64,000 nucleotides of DNA, taken from NCBI RefSeq assembly GCF_023544465.1, contig NZ_JALPVL010000009.1, positions 1 to 64,000 of the forward strand. The letters run 5' to 3'. This document shows positions 62,758 through 64,000 of the stretch, in pieces (position 1 is the stretch's first letter; each line of letters opens with the position of its first letter). The position numbers and the translations under genes were made by a program. The notes beneath the pieces are model-generated. The model was not told where the DNA came from and searched no databases. It saw nothing but the letters and a program-made list of their open reading frames with translations. The DNA is from Paractinoplanes maris (GTDB lineage: Bacteria; Actinomycetota; Actinomycetes; Mycobacteriales; Micromonosporaceae).

Positions 62758-64000
62758 ATGTCTCCGAACACTGCGGTGTGGTACGTCCCCGCCCAGATCG
62801 AACTTGATCTCCGTGACGAGCCGTCCCTCGGGCATCCTGAGCATCCTGGCCTGCTCGGGCGGTTGTACTCTCCCGGTGCTTCCCGGCCCTTCCGTGAGGG
62901 TGTTCTGCAGTGCCCGCAGTGCAGGGACATGAACCCAGACTGCCCAGAGTGGATGTTCCTACGGCGCCGCAACGGCCTACTGCACGCCGTCCATCACAAC
63001 CCCGGCATCCGTGACCACGACGAGGGCGAAAGTGACGCCCATAAGGCACTCAAGGAGCGCATCGCCACCGCCGCGCAGAGGAACGGTCTCGAGGCGGACA
63101 CCGAAAGCGCCTCGCCCGACCGCAAACGCCGCACCGATGTGCTCATCCACGGCGGCAATCAGGACCTCGCCTTCGAAGCTCAAATCTCGTACGCCAGTCG
63201 GGAGAACGTGCAACGTCGCTCCAAGCGGGCCCGGCGCGACGGGCTCACCCCGCTCTGGACCACACCCAGCCTCAAGGCCCCGCTGGTCGATGTCGCACCG
63301 TGGGCCGGCATCAAGCGGATGCCCTGGCAGGAGTACCTCAGTGTCACTGAGCTGCCGGTGATCGGTGGGGTCCGTACGCTAACAAGACGGGAATGTGGGC
63401 GCACTGGTGCGTTGTGCCCGGACCGCAAGAAGGGCCGGACGTGCCCCGGTTGGCACTTCGAGTGGGAACCCAAGCAAATGCGCAACCTCGACGACCTGGT
63501 CGTCCGGGCCGCCTACGGCGAGTGGATCCCCTATGAGCACCGCACCAGCAAAGGCAGCATCCGCTGGTTCTGGGTGCGGGCCGCCGAAGCGAATCAAGTG
63601 GAACAGGAAACCGAGGCCCGACCGTCGAAGCGTCGCCGACCCGGCCCCGATGATCAGGACGTTCGTCCGCTCGACCGCACCTGCACTTACGGCGAAGACA
63701 CCACTGTGCCAGAGCCACTTGCAGCCGGCCCCCTCGAGCCGATCGTCGTCTCGGCTGCACAACCCGTCGCCGCTGCGCCGCCACCGGCAAGGCAGCCGGA
63801 AGCCACCATGCCCCGCCCGTCTGAACCGTTCCCGTCCAGCACGCGTCGACCGGTCATCGTCCCAGGGACCCTGCCAGTGGCCGGCGACGAAGAGACCGCA
63901 TCAGCCAACCTAGTGATCTTCCTGGACGAGGTCCGCCGCCAAGCGGCCGTTGAGCGCCAGGTCCGCGGAACCGGTGGCCAGGTGGGTGAGGCCGTTCGGG
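62758..64000 (+). CDS. CoiA-like competence/nuclease protein (incomplete, runs off the window)
   Basis: At least 414 aa without a stop. It starts MSPNTAVWYVPAQIELDLRD. A cysteine pair pattern (QCPQCRDMNPDCPEW) suggests a zinc finger. Then comes a PD-(D/E)xK-like core (HKALKERIATAAQRNG, RRTDVLIHGGNQDLAFEAQISYAS), where D and EAQ fit the nuclease active site of CoiA-family proteins. A second Cys-rich part (CGRTGALCPDRKKGRTCPGWHF) and a Pro/Ala-rich C-terminal region follow. It lies just outside the island. The RBS is weak, so the start is provisional. Confidence 0.78.
   Translation, partial: MSPNTAVWYVPAQIELDLRDEPSLGHPEHPGLLGRLYSPGASRPFREGVLQCPQCRDMNPDCPEWMFLRRRNGLLHAVHHNPGIRDHDEGESDAHKALKERIATAAQRNGLEADTESASPDRKRRTDVLIHGGNQDLAFEAQISYASRENVQRRSKRARRDGLTPLWTTPSLKAPLVDVAPWAGIKRMPWQEYLSVTELPVIGGVRTLTRRECGRTGALCPDRKKGRTCPGWHFEWEPKQMRNLDDLVVRAAYGEWIPYEHRTSKGSIRWFWVRAAEANQVEQETEARPSKRRRPGPDDQDVRPLDRTCTYGEDTTVPEPLAAGPLEPIVVSAAQPVAAAPPPARQPEATMPRPSEPFPSSTRRPVIVPGTLPVAGDEETASANLVIFLDEVRRQAAVERQVRGTGGQVGEAVR

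Overview
The window is high-GC actinobacterial chromosome. Gene content and order fit a filamentous actinomycete, most likely Micromonosporaceae (Actinoplanes-like); this assignment is by recognition only, no search was run. It opens with the 3' end of a 23S rRNA gene, a 5S rRNA gene and a terminator. It then carries the conserved actinobacterial block also known from Mycobacterium (Rv1691 to Rv1713): TPR protein, HAD phosphatase, small protein, tlyA, nadK, recN, steA, steB/mctB, pyrG, ADP-ribose-type Nudix, then (after a 12-kb accessory stretch) ald, xerD, parA-like, M50-like membrane protein, scpA, scpB, rluB, and finally cmk and der. Many neighbours overlap by 4 bp (GTGA or ATGA), so these are translationally coupled operons.

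Layout. 0.4-21.1 kb: the first part of the block. It includes an extra envelope module between steB and pyrG (MraY/WecA-like enzyme, MurJ-like flippase, GT4 glycosyltransferase, phosphatase-fold polytopic protein). 21.4-33.5 kb: accessory genes, among them a GNAT enzyme, a repeat-rich secreted protein, cutinase, GIDE protein, M28 aminopeptidase, Nudix, DeoR, TetR with a clear operator, a hydrolase pseudogene, an Imm63-like orphan, a WYL regulator and small redox enzymes. 33.6-44.6 kb: chromosome segregation and condensation genes (xerD, parA, scpA, scpB, rluB), interrupted by a solitary TnpB element. 44.6-53.2 kb: variable region with minisatellites, TetR-controlled oxidoreductase and exporter genes, a SARP regulator and an enoyl-CoA hydratase. 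53.3-55.4 kb: cmk-der.

The most unusual part is 55.4-61.4 kb. A tRNA-Pro(GGG) gene is followed by an island bounded by an exact 43-bp direct repeat of the tRNA 3' half (55450-55492 and 61365-61407). Inside are an N-terminally truncated tyrosine integrase, a protein with a HEPN-like RNxxxH motif, a two-TM protein, and a coupled pair: an EACC1-like small protein followed by a 701-aa caspase-like protease fused to a zinc-binding linker and a P-loop GTPase. Two further decayed att-like repeats (57411 and 58451) divide the island into three segments, suggesting serial insertion at one tRNA. The caspase-GTPase/EACC1 pair resembles NTP-dependent conflict (programmed-death-type) systems described computationally in multicellular bacteria; its function here is inferred.

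The right edge holds a frameshifted IS481-type transposase and an incomplete CoiA-like nuclease gene running off the window. Two further oddities lie in core genes. ScpA carries a C-terminal tail with about ten 20-residue repeats, next to a ScpB with a roughly 400-residue acidic N-terminal extension. The TPR protein carries a roughly 600-residue RGG/DRPQGG tract.
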